From NCBI RefSeq assembly GCF_030148435.1, contig NZ_JASBTN010000040.1, forward strand, positions 40,347 through 104,346: 64,000 nt of DNA, written 5' to 3'. Below the pieces are notes generated by a model that did no database searches, had not been told where the DNA came from, and was given only the letters and a program-made list of their open reading frames with translations. Each line of letters starts with the position of its first letter. Position 1 is the stretch's first letter. A program made the translations under genes and the position numbers. Positions 24,096-31,828 of this stretch are shown one piece after another. Source of the stretch: Aliiroseovarius sp. GTDB lineage: Bacteria; Pseudomonadota; Alphaproteobacteria; Rhodobacterales; Rhodobacteraceae.

Positions 24096-24776
24096 ATGAC
24101 GACAGCACAAGACCTTCTGAACGCCGCCCTTCTGCATGTGCCCTTCGACGGCTGGACCGCGGCATGTTTCGACGCGGCTGCCGCCGATTGCGGGCTCAGC
24201 GCAGACGAGGCGCGGGGCATGTATCCTCGCGGCGCGGTGGATATGGCGCTGGCCTTTCACAGGCAGGGCGACGCGGAGATGGTGGCGCGGCTGAAGGCGG
24301 CCGACCTGGGCGAAATGCGCTTTCGCGACCGGATTGCCGCCGGGGTGCGCATGCGCCTCGAACTGGCCGACAGGGAGGTGGTGCGCCGCGGCATGACGCT
24401 CTTTGCCCTGCCGCAGCATGCAAGCGACGGGGCGGCGGCGCTGTGGGGCACCAGTGACCTGATCTGGACCACGCTGGGCGACAGTTCACGCGACGTGAAC
24501 TGGTACACCAAGCGGGCGACGTTGTCGGCGGTCTACAGTTCCACCGTGCTCTACTGGTTGGGCGATGACAGCGAGGGCCATGCCGCGACCTGGGCCTTTC
24601 TGGACCGGCGTATCGACAATGTAATGAGCTTCGAGAAATTCAAGGCCAAGGCGCGCGACAGCAAGCTTGCCCGGGCCTTCATGGCGGGGCCGGGCAAGAT
24701 CCTCGAGACGATCAAGGCCCCCGGCAGCCCACGCCCGAATTACCCCGGACACTGGGAACAGAAGGAAAACCAATGA
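24096..24776 (+). CDS. COQ9-family ubiquinone biosynthesis protein
   Basis: The 226-residue product is a COQ9-type lipid-binding protein with the TetR-like helical fold: LLNAALLHVPFDGWTAACFDAAAADCGLS, GMYPRGAVDMALAFHRQGD, and a C-terminal WAFLDRRIDNVMSFEKFKAK. COQ9 presents polyprenylated intermediates to COQ7-type hydroxylases. The start at 24096 (MTTAQDLL) is preferred over the 12-codon extension. The quinone oxidoreductase ATG overlaps its TGA, so the two are coupled. Confidence 0.88.
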   Translation: MTTAQDLLNAALLHVPFDGWTAACFDAAAADCGLSADEARGMYPRGAVDMALAFHRQGDAEMVARLKAADLGEMRFRDRIAAGVRMRLELADREVVRRGMTLFALPQHASDGAAALWGTSDLIWTTLGDSSRDVNWYTKRATLSAVYSSTVLYWLGDDSEGHAATWAFLDRRIDNVMSFEKFKAKARDSKLARAFMAGPGKILETIKAPGSPRPNYPGHWEQKENQ

Positions 24777-25762
24777 CCCTGCCCACAACCATGCGTGCCG
24801 TCGAGATTTCCGAACCCGGCGGCCCCGAGGTTCTGCGCCCGATCAAGGCGCCCGTGCCCGTGCCCGGTCCCGGCGACATCCTGATCAAGGTGGCGTTTGC
24901 CGGGGTGAACCGCCCCGACGCGCTGCAACGCGCGGGCAGCTACGCGCCGCCGCCGACGGCAAGCCCGCTGCCGGGGCTCGAAGCCTCGGGCGAGGTGGTC
25001 GCTTTGGGCGAGGGCGTGACGCAGTGGAGCCTTGGCGACAAGGTCTGTGCGCTGCTGCCCGGCGGCGGTTACGCGGAATATGTCACCACACCTGCCGCCC
25101 ACGCGCTGCGGGTGCCCGAGGGCATGGGGATGAAACAAGCCGCCTGCCTGCCCGAGACCTTCTTCACCGTCTGGTCCAACGTCTTCATGCGCGGCGGGCT
25201 GCAGGCGGGCGAACGCTTTCTTGTGCATGGCGGCTCGTCCGGCATCGGCACCACCGCGATCCAGCTTGCCAATGCTTTCGGCGCACGGGTCTTCACCACC
25301 GCGGGCTCGGAAGAGAAGTGCCAGGTCTGCCGCGATCTGGGGGCCGAGCGTGCGATCAACTACCGCGAGGAGGATTTCGTCGCGGTGATGAAGCCCGAAG
25401 GCGGGCCGAACCTGGTGCTCGATATGGTCGGCGGCGACTATATTGCACGCAATATCAAGAGCCTGGCGCCGGACGGCCGGATGGTGCACATCGCCTTCCT
25501 TTCGGGCCCCAAGGCCGAGGTCAACTTCGCCCTGATCATGGCCAAGCGCCTGACCGTGACCGGGTCCACCCTGCGCCCGCAGTCGGACCTGGCCAAGGCG
25601 CGTATCGCCGAAGAACTGGCCGAGAAAGTCTGGCCTCTGCTGGATGCGGGCCGGGTGGCACCGGTGATGGACCAGGTCTTTGCCCTCGACGACGCCGCCA
25701 AGGCCCATGCCCGGATGGAGACCAGCCAGCATATCGGCAAGATCGTCCTGCAGGTCGGGTAA
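24773..25762 (+). CDS. Zeta-crystallin-like NAD(P)H:quinone oxidoreductase
   Basis: The 329-residue MDR-superfamily reductase without catalytic zinc has an N-terminal GroES-like domain (MRAVEISEPGGPEVLRPIKAPVPVPGPGDILIKV) and a nucleotide-binding domain (FLVHGGSSGIGTTAIQLANAFGARVFTTAGSEEK). It would use NADPH to reduce quinones or enones. It is translationally coupled to COQ9 (ATGA) and followed four bases later by the PNPOx-like gene. The substrate is inferred from family only. Confidence 0.88.
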   Translation: MTLPTTMRAVEISEPGGPEVLRPIKAPVPVPGPGDILIKVAFAGVNRPDALQRAGSYAPPPTASPLPGLEASGEVVALGEGVTQWSLGDKVCALLPGGGYAEYVTTPAAHALRVPEGMGMKQAACLPETFFTVWSNVFMRGGLQAGERFLVHGGSSGIGTTAIQLANAFGARVFTTAGSEEKCQVCRDLGAERAINYREEDFVAVMKPEGGPNLVLDMVGGDYIARNIKSLAPDGRMVHIAFLSGPKAEVNFALIMAKRLTVTGSTLRPQSDLAKARIAEELAEKVWPLLDAGRVAPVMDQVFALDDAAKAHARMETSQHIGKIVLQVG

Positions 25763-25766
25763 GGGG

Positions 25767-26261
25767 ATGTCCGACAAGGACACAGGCCCGGTCCGCCCCA
25801 CCGACGACGAGGCCCGGGCACTGGCCCGCGGCCTGATCGACGGGGCGGGCTTTGCCGCGCTGGGCGTGCTGGACCCCGATACCCGTGCGCCCTTCGTCAC
25901 CCGCATTGCGCTGGCGACGGACCCGGACGGGCATCCGGTCAGCCTGATCTCGGACATCGCTTTTCACAGCAGGGCGCTGAAGGCGAACCCGGCCTGTTCG
26001 TTGCTGGTGGGGGAGCCCGGAGAAAAGGGAAACCCCCTCGTGCACCCGCGCCTGACCCTGACCGCGCGGGCCGAGTTTCCAGAACGCGAAACCAGCCATG
26101 GCGCCCTGCGTGACCACTATCTGACCCGGCACCCCAAGGCGAAACTCTATGTCGATTTCGGTGATTTCCGCTTCGTGAGATTCGCGGTGGAGGCCGGGTT
26201 TCTGAACGGAGGGTTCGGCCAGGCCTTCAGGCTGGCCCCAACCGATATGGGGCTGGGTTAG
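25767..26261 (+). CDS. Pyridoxamine-5'-phosphate-oxidase-like (HugZ-type) flavin protein
   Basis: The 164-residue product is a split-barrel FMN-binding domain: AALGVLDPDTRAPFVTRIALATDPDGHPVSLISDIAFHSRALKANPACSLLVGEP. It resembles HugZ and other haem- or flavin-reductase relatives of PNPOx, but is too short for a two-domain HugZ. True PdxH function is unlikely. ATG 25767 follows AAGGGG and starts four bases after the previous stop. It is the last gene of the COQ9-quinone oxidoreductase operon and convergent with rlmH. Confidence 0.78.
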   Translation: MSDKDTGPVRPTDDEARALARGLIDGAGFAALGVLDPDTRAPFVTRIALATDPDGHPVSLISDIAFHSRALKANPACSLLVGEPGEKGNPLVHPRLTLTARAEFPERETSHGALRDHYLTRHPKAKLYVDFGDFRFVRFAVEAGFLNGGFGQAFRLAPTDMGLG

Positions 26262-26266
26262 ACCGA

Positions 26267-26737
26267 TCACACCCGGTGATAGGGGCTGCCCGCCAGGATC
26301 GACGCGGCGCGGTAAAGCTGTTCGGTCAGCATCACCCGCGCCAGCATATGCGGCCAGACCATCTTGCCGAAAGACAACTTCGCATCCGCCCGCCCCCGCA
26401 GGCTGGGGTCGATCCCGTCCGCCCCACCGATGACAAAGGCCAGGTCCCCCCGTCCGTCATCACGCCAACGGCCCAGTTGGGCGGCGAAATCCGGCGAGGA
26501 CATCAGCTTGCCGCGCTCGTCCAGCGCGCAGATCACCGCGCCCCTGGGAATGGAGCGTTCCAGCAGAGCCGCTTCGGCGGCCATGCCGCCCCCTTTCTTG
26601 TCCTCGACCTCGACCACATTGGCCGGGCCCAGGCCCAAGGCCCGCCCGGTGCGGTCAAATCGTGTCAGATAGTCGTCGATCAGCTCACGTTCGGGGCCCG
26701 CCCGCAGGCGGCCCACCGCGCAGATATGGATCCGCAT
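26267..26737 (-). CDS. rlmH: 23S rRNA pseudouridine(1915)-N3-methyltransferase RlmH
   Basis: The 156-residue SPOUT-class methyltransferase modifies pseudouridine 1915 in helix 69 of assembled 70S ribosomes. Motifs seen are the N-terminal MRIHICAVGRLRAGPE, the knot region DLAFVIGGADG, and the C-terminal LARVMLTEQLYRAASILAGSPYHR, with the terminal YHR typical of RlmH. It lies six bases downstream of rsfS on the same strand, a pairing widespread in bacteria. Confidence 0.97.
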   Translation of the reverse strand: MRIHICAVGRLRAGPERELIDDYLTRFDRTGRALGLGPANVVEVEDKKGGGMAAEAALLERSIPRGAVICALDERGKLMSSPDFAAQLGRWRDDGRGDLAFVIGGADGIDPSLRGRADAKLSFGKMVWPHMLARVMLTEQLYRAASILAGSPYHRV

Positions 26738-26743
26738 CGCGGC

Positions 26744-27109
26744 TCAGTTGCCGGTGCGCGCGGCGCCCGGATCCAGCCACATCTTTTCAAGCTGGTAGAA
26801 CTCGCGCACTTCCGGGCGGAACACATGGACGATCACGTCGCCCGTGTCGATCAGCACCCAGTCGCCCTGGTCCTTGCCCTCGATCTTCGAAAAGATGCCA
26901 AACTCCTGCTTGATGCGATCCGTCAGCTTTTCCGAGATTGCCGCCACCTGGCGCGAGCTGCGGCCCGAGCAGACCACCATGTGGTCGGCCATTTCCGACT
27001 TGCCCGAAAGGTCGATTGTCACGACGTCTTCGGCCTTGTCTTCGTCAAGCGATTTGAGGATGCGGTCAAGCAGGGCGTTGCTTACCGTGAGATCGGATGC
27101 CGTCACCAT
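26744..27109 (-). CDS. rsfS: Ribosomal silencing factor RsfS
   Basis: RsfS binds L14 on the 50S subunit and blocks subunit joining under starvation. The 121-residue form begins at Met 27109 (MVTASDLTVSNALLDRILKSLDEDKAEDVVTIDL) and shows the family core MADHMVVCSGRSSRQVAAISEKL and GDWVLIDTGDVIVHVFRPEVREFYQLEKMW. The ORF track extends 60 residues upstream; an in-frame GTG at residue 38 of that ORF is a possible alternative. The shorter start gives normal family length and has GGAG six bases before it. It is followed by rlmH. Confidence 0.93.
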   Translation of the reverse strand: MVTASDLTVSNALLDRILKSLDEDKAEDVVTIDLSGKSEMADHMVVCSGRSSRQVAAISEKLTDRIKQEFGIFSKIEGKDQGDWVLIDTGDVIVHVFRPEVREFYQLEKMWLDPGAARTGN

Positions 27110-27360
27110 GGAAGGCTCCGCGTCGGCCGCGTCATCGGCGGCCTTTGTAACATGAGACAGGACATAGTCCTCCTTCACTACACGCCGTCCAGCCCCGGCG
27201 CTGGGCGTACCCTGAAAATAACACCGGGTTTTGCCGATCTCAATGGTTCGCGCGTTCACCAGGCTGCGAGGGGGTGGCAAATCGGCCACGGCTGGCTGAT
27301 CTGGTGCGCATGGAAGACCCTGAATTCCTGCCGAAAACCTCGGTGCCGAGCGGGGGGAGG

Positions 27361-28017
27361 TTAGCTGGCGCGGGCCTGCAAGACGTCGTGGCGGGCGCGA
27401 AAGCGGCGTTCTTCGGCATCGCTGGGGCGGGCGTCGGTATAGACCTCGATGAAATCGGGCATGCGCGCGATACGTTCCGCGCGGTCTTCCTCGATCTGCA
27501 TCGAGATATAGCCGACCTGAGTATAGATCACCGTCATCGCCCGTGCAGTGGCCTGAGCATCGGAAAACCCGAATCGCAGATACATGTCGGTAATGGCCTT
27601 GCGCCGCCGGGCATCCGCGCGGTCGAGTCTTTCCTGCAATGCCGGATCATTGCGCGCCCAGTTGCGAATCGCCAGGTCCAGCCGCGCGTCGAACAGGTTG
27701 GCATCCAGCCAGCAGTCGAACAGGTTGAACATCGCCTCGCAGATGGTCTCCGCATAGGCCTCGCAGCGGGCAATGAGGTTGCCGGTGTTCTTGTCCTCCC
27801 ACCGGGCCACCATGGCTTCGAGCAGCGCGTCGCGATCCTTGAAATGCCAATAAAATCCCGTGCGTGTCAGTCCCAGCCGCTTGGCCAGGGGCATGACCTT
27901 TACCGCCTCCACCCCGCTTTCGCAGAGCACTTCATGGGCGGCGTTCAGCCACATATCCTCGCTGGCCCGGGTCCGGGTTGCTGGTTTTGCGGCGGCGATA
28001 TGTCGTTTTTGGTCCAT
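27361..28017 (-). CDS. TetR-family regulator of the MttB-family cluster
   Basis: The 218-residue product has an N-terminal TetR DNA-binding domain with the helix-turn-helix in VMPLAKRLGLTRTGFYWHFKDRDALLEAMV, and a larger ligand-binding half of unknown specificity. It is transcribed divergently from the methyltransferase operon across an 83-base gap. The gap holds two TTGACA/TGTCA palindromes, one overlapping a likely -35 for this gene, so self-repression and repression of the operon are both plausible. The ligand is likely a substrate of the cluster, but that is inference. Confidence 0.87.
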   Translation of the reverse strand: MDQKRHIAAAKPATRTRASEDMWLNAAHEVLCESGVEAVKVMPLAKRLGLTRTGFYWHFKDRDALLEAMVARWEDKNTGNLIARCEAYAETICEAMFNLFDCWLDANLFDARLDLAIRNWARNDPALQERLDRADARRRKAITDMYLRFGFSDAQATARAMTVIYTQVGYISMQIEEDRAERIARMPDFIEVYTDARPSDAEERRFRARHDVLQARAS

Positions 28018-28036
28018 GGGCGCATTCTTAGAGAAC

Positions 28037-28052
28037 TTGACAGGTATGTCAA
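28037..28052. promoter_or_regulatory. Palindromic operator 1 (TTGACA-N4-TGTCAA)
   Basis: Perfect dyad TTGACA-ggta-TGTCAA. On the minus strand its TTGACA stands 17 bases from AAGAAT, a possible promoter for the TetR gene whose transcript would start almost at the ATG. It is a probable binding site for the adjacent TetR. Confidence 0.65.
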
Positions 28053-28058
28053 TTGTGG

Positions 28059-28072
28059 TGACAGCTATGTCA
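28059..28072. promoter_or_regulatory. Palindromic operator 2 (TGACA-N4-TGTCA)
   Basis: The dyad TGACA-gcta-TGTCA repeats operator 1 exactly 22 bases further on, two helical turns away. It lies 28 bases before the methyltransferase start codon. The tandem arrangement suggests cooperative binding by two regulator dimers. Confidence 0.65.
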
Positions 28073-28100
28073 ACTCAAGTGAATCGTCAGGGAGACAGCG

Positions 28101-29666
28101 ATGAGCGAAGCAACGGTTGTGCGCAAGACGCGGAGGCGGTCGCGCGGCGGAGAGGCCCGGTCCGGCCAGCCCGGTCAGAACCCGCATCTGGAGGTGCCCT
28201 ACATCACGCGCGGCATTCCGACCTATGACATCCTGTCCGAGGAAAGCCTGGATCGGATCGAGGCCACGGCGGAACGGATCCTGGCCGAGATCGGCATCGA
28301 ATTCCGTGAGGATCCGGTCACTGTCGAGCTGTTCCGCAAGGCCGGCGCCGAGGTCACGCAGCTGGACCCGGAACGCTGGAACCTGAAATTCGCGCCCGGC
28401 ATGATCCGCGAGATCCTGAAAACCGCGCCCGAGGTCTTTACCCAGCACGCGCGCAACCCGAAGAACACGGTGCAGATCGGCGGACCGCATACGGTCTTTG
28501 CCCCGTCCTACGGCTCGCCCTTCGTGATGGACATGGACAAGGGGCGCCGCTATGGCACGATCGAAGATTTCCAGAACCTGATCAAGCTGGCGCAGAGCTC
28601 GCCCTGGCTGCACCATTCGGGCGGCACGATCTGCGAACCCACCGACGTGGCGGTGAACAAGCGCCACCTGGACATGGTCTACAGCCACATCAAATATTCC
28701 GACCGGCCGTTCCTGGGGTCGATCACGGCGCCGGAACGGGCCGAGGATTCGATCGAGATGGCGCGCATCCTGTTCGGCGCGGAATTCACCGATCAGAACT
28801 GCGTCATCATGGGCAACTTCAACACCACATCGCCGCTGGTGCTGGACGGTGTGACCACCGCCGGGATCCGCGCCTATGCCGAAGCCGGGCAGGGGTCCGT
28901 CCATCTGCCGTTCCTTCTGGGTGGCGCGGTGTCGCCGCTGACCGTGGCCGGGTCGGTCGCGCAGTGTCTTGCGGAAAGCATGGTCTCCTGCGCGCTGACC
29001 CAGCTGGTGCGCCCCGGCGCGCCAGCGGTGCTGGCCAGCTTCATCAGCTCGATGTCCCTGCGCTCGGGATCGCCCACTTTCGGCACGCCGGAGCCGGCTC
29101 TGGGGTCGCTCGCCTATGGCCAGTTGGCGCGCCGTCTGAAACTGCCGCTGCGCTGCGCCGGGAATTTCTCGACCTCCAAGGCGCCGGACGGGCAGGCGAT
29201 GCAGCAGTCGATGATGTCGATGATGTCGGCGATCCACTGCGGCGCGAACTTCCTGTTGCACTCGGCCGGTTTTGTCGACGGTCTGCTGTCCATGTCCTAT
29301 GAGAAATTCATGATGGACACGGACATCTGCGGTGCGCTGCATGCCTATATGAAAGGGTTCGAGGTGAACGAGGACACGCTGGGATTCGAGGCTTTGGCCG
29401 AGAAGGGACCGGGTGAGCACCTGTTCTCGACCGAGCACACGATGCGCCACTACAAGACCGCCTATTACGATAGCGCGCTGAACGATGACCAGCCGTGGGA
29501 AAGCTGGGACGAACAGGGCTCTGTCGAGATGGCCGAGCGTGCAAACAAACGCTGGAAACAGGCTCTGGCGGAATACGAGGCCCCGGCGCTGGACGAAGCC
29601 GTCGACGAGGCGCTGTGCGATTTCGTCACGCGCAAAAAATCGTCTGTGGACGATATGTGGTACTGA
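28101..29666 (+). CDS. MttB-family (non-pyrrolysine) trimethylamine/betaine methyltransferase
   Basis: The 521-residue COG5598/MttB-superfamily protein shows EVPYITRGIPTYDILSEESLDRIEATAERILAEIGIEF at the N-terminus and FGTPEPALGSLAYGQLARRLKLPLRCAG in the barrel. It is read through without an in-frame amber codon, so it is a non-pyrrolysine member. Such proteins (MtgB, MtpB and relatives) move a methyl group from glycine betaine, proline betaine or similar quaternary amines to a corrinoid protein. No corrinoid protein is encoded nearby. ATG 28101 follows AGGGAGA. Repeat copy D separates it from the flavoprotein gene. Confidence 0.83.
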   Translation: MSEATVVRKTRRRSRGGEARSGQPGQNPHLEVPYITRGIPTYDILSEESLDRIEATAERILAEIGIEFREDPVTVELFRKAGAEVTQLDPERWNLKFAPGMIREILKTAPEVFTQHARNPKNTVQIGGPHTVFAPSYGSPFVMDMDKGRRYGTIEDFQNLIKLAQSSPWLHHSGGTICEPTDVAVNKRHLDMVYSHIKYSDRPFLGSITAPERAEDSIEMARILFGAEFTDQNCVIMGNFNTTSPLVLDGVTTAGIRAYAEAGQGSVHLPFLLGGAVSPLTVAGSVAQCLAESMVSCALTQLVRPGAPAVLASFISSMSLRSGSPTFGTPEPALGSLAYGQLARRLKLPLRCAGNFSTSKAPDGQAMQQSMMSMMSAIHCGANFLLHSAGFVDGLLSMSYEKFMMDTDICGALHAYMKGFEVNEDTLGFEALAEKGPGEHLFSTEHTMRHYKTAYYDSALNDDQPWESWDEQGSVEMAERANKRWKQALAEYEAPALDEAVDEALCDFVTRKKSSVDDMWY

Positions 29667-29697
29667 GTTCCGGGCCGCCCGTGCGGTCCGGCCGGGG

Positions 29698-29751
29698 CGA
29701 GGGGGCGCTGCCCCCTCGCGCTCCCCCGGGAGATTTTCGGCAAGATAAAGA
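29698..29751 (+). repeat. Intergenic hairpin repeat, copy D
   Basis: CGAGGGGGC-GCT-GCCCCCTCG (9-bp stem) is followed by cgctcccccgggagattttcggcaagataaag. Unlike the other copies it lies between two genes of one operon, where it could attenuate transcription or stabilise the upstream mRNA. Confidence 0.8.
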
Positions 29752-29784
29752 GGGGCAATTCGCCCCGAACAGCGAGATGTAGCC

Positions 29785-31827
29785 ATGTCCAAAGATCCCC
29801 TGTTGCAACCCTTTCAGCTGAAGCACCTGACGCTGAAGAACCGGATCATGACGACCAGTCACGAGCCCGCCTATCCCGAGGACGGGATGCCCAAGGAACG
29901 CTATGCCGCCTATCACGTGGAGCGTGCCAAGGCGGGCGTGGCGATGACCATGACTGCGGGGTCGGCGGCGGTGTCCCGTGACAGCCCGCCGGTGTTCAAC
30001 AATATCTTGGCCTATCGCGACGAAGTGGTGCCCTGGGTGCAACGCCTGACCGACGGCGTGCATGAACATGGCTGCGCGGTGATGATCCAGTTGACCCACC
30101 TGGGGCGGCGCACCGGATGGAACAAGGGAAACTGGCTGCCCTCCGTGTCCTCGTCGAAGCACCGCGAGCCGGCGCACCGGGCCTTTCCGAAGCTGATCGA
30201 AGATTGGGATATCGAGCGGATCATCGGTGATTTTGCCGATGCCGCGGAACGTATGCAGGCCGGTGGCATGGACGGGATCGAGCTGCAGGTCTATGGCCAC
30301 CTGCTGGATCAGTTCTGGTCGCCGCTGACCAATGACCTTGTCGGGCCCTACGGGGCGGATACGCTGGAAAACCGACTGCGCTTTCCGATGGATGTTTTGG
30401 ATGCCATTCGCAAACGCGTCGGGTCCGAGTTCATCGTCGGGCTGCGTTATACGGCCGACGAGGCGCAGAAGGGTGGGATCACGGCCGAGGAAGGCATCGA
30501 GATCTCGAAACGGCTGGCCGCCATCGGGCAGGTCGATTTCCTGAACGTGATCAAGGGGCGCATTCACACCGACCCGGCGATGACCGACGTGATCCCGGTT
30601 CAGGGCATGGCCAACGCGCCGCATCTGGATTTCGCGGGTGCGGTGAAGAAGGCCACCGGCATGCCGACCTTTCACGCCGCCAAGATCCCCGACGTAGCCA
30701 CCGCCCGCCATGCGGTGGCCGAGGGGCTGCTGGATATGGTCGGCATGACCCGTGCGCACATGGCCGACCCGCATATCGTGCGCAAGATCGAGGAAGGGCG
30801 CGAAGAGGACATCCGCCCCTGCGTCGGTGCCACCTATTGCCTGGATCGGATCTATCAGGCGGGCGATGCGCTGTGCATGCACAACGCGGCAACGGGGCGC
30901 GAGCTGACCATGCCCCATGACATCCCGCCGGCGGATGAGAAGAGGAAGGTGGTGGTGATCGGTGCAGGCCCTGGCGGTCTGGAAGCCGCCCGTGTTGCCG
31001 CTGAGCGGGGGCATGAAGTGGTGGTTTTCGAGGCCCAGCCCGATCCCGGTGGCCAGGTCCGGCTGACCGCACAATCGCCCCGCCGCCGCGAGATGATCTC
31101 GATCATCGACTGGCGCATGTCACAATGCGCCGCGCGCGATGTGGAGTTTCGTTTCAACACCTGGGCGGAGGCCGATGACGTGACCGCGCTTAACCCGGAC
31201 GTGGTGATCGTCGCCACCGGCGGCTTGCCCAATACCGAACTGTTCGAGAATGGCGAGGCACAGCATGTGATAACCTCCTGGGATATCATCTCGGGCGACG
31301 TGAAACCGGCTGAACATGTGCTGATCTATGACGAAAGCGGCGATCACCCAGGGCTTCAGGCCGCTGAGATCGCAGCGGGAGCAGGGTCCAAGGTCGAGGT
31401 CATGACCCCTGACCGCGTCTTTGCCCCGGACATCATGGCGATGAATCTGGTGCCCTACATGCGGGCGCTGCAGGACAAGGATGTGACCTTCACCGTCACG
31501 CGCCGTCTGCTGGACGTGGCGCGCGAGGGCAACAAACTCGTCGCCACCATCGGCACGGACTATTCCGACCATACCCATACGCAAGTGTATGACCAGGTCG
31601 TGGTGAACTATGGCACCCTGCCGCTGGATGACCTCTATTTCGAGCTTCGTGAAGGGGCGTCCAACCAAGGCGCCGTCGACCATGACGCGCTGATTGAAGG
31701 ACGGCCACAGACCGTGGTGCGCAATCCGGAGGGCAGCTATCAGCTCTTCCGCATTGGCGACGCCGTATCCGCCCGCAACACCCATGCGGCGATCTATGAT
31801 GCGCTGCGGCTTGTAAAGGATATCTGA
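29785..31827 (+). CDS. TMADH/2,4-dienoyl-CoA-reductase-type flavoprotein, probable N-methylproline or dimethylglycine demethylase-like
   Basis: The 680-residue product has an N-terminal OYE-like FMN barrel (about 1-340, PFQLKHLTLKNRIMTTSHEP), an iron-sulfur region, and a C-terminal FAD/NAD domain (VVVIGAGPGGLEAARVAAERGHEVVVFEAQ, about 390 on). Trimethylamine dehydrogenase has four cluster cysteines; here Cys346, Cys352 and Cys364 are present, but position 349 is Ala (CVGATYC). Relatives oxidatively demethylate secondary or tertiary amines such as N-methylproline or dimethylglycine. Position between an MttB homologue and a P5C-reductase-like gene supports a role in betaine breakdown. Confidence 0.83.
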   Translation: MSKDPLLQPFQLKHLTLKNRIMTTSHEPAYPEDGMPKERYAAYHVERAKAGVAMTMTAGSAAVSRDSPPVFNNILAYRDEVVPWVQRLTDGVHEHGCAVMIQLTHLGRRTGWNKGNWLPSVSSSKHREPAHRAFPKLIEDWDIERIIGDFADAAERMQAGGMDGIELQVYGHLLDQFWSPLTNDLVGPYGADTLENRLRFPMDVLDAIRKRVGSEFIVGLRYTADEAQKGGITAEEGIEISKRLAAIGQVDFLNVIKGRIHTDPAMTDVIPVQGMANAPHLDFAGAVKKATGMPTFHAAKIPDVATARHAVAEGLLDMVGMTRAHMADPHIVRKIEEGREEDIRPCVGATYCLDRIYQAGDALCMHNAATGRELTMPHDIPPADEKRKVVVIGAGPGGLEAARVAAERGHEVVVFEAQPDPGGQVRLTAQSPRRREMISIIDWRMSQCAARDVEFRFNTWAEADDVTALNPDVVIVATGGLPNTELFENGEAQHVITSWDIISGDVKPAEHVLIYDESGDHPGLQAAEIAAGAGSKVEVMTPDRVFAPDIMAMNLVPYMRALQDKDVTFTVTRRLLDVAREGNKLVATIGTDYSDHTHTQVYDQVVVNYGTLPLDDLYFELREGASNQGAVDHDALIEGRPQTVVRNPEGSYQLFRIGDAVSARNTHAAIYDALRLVKDI

Positions 31828-31828
31828 C

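Noticed and set aside
25767-26261. PdxH (true pyridoxamine phosphate oxidase)
   Set aside because: The sequence lacks the PdxH C-terminal signature and is nearer to HugZ-type flavin proteins.
28101-29666. Pyrrolysine-containing MttB
   Set aside because: The frame is read through to a normal stop with no internal amber codon, so it belongs to the non-pyrrolysine group.
28065-29792. 575-residue minus-strand ORF opposite the MttB-family gene
   Set aside because: Shadow; it would also cover the operator region.
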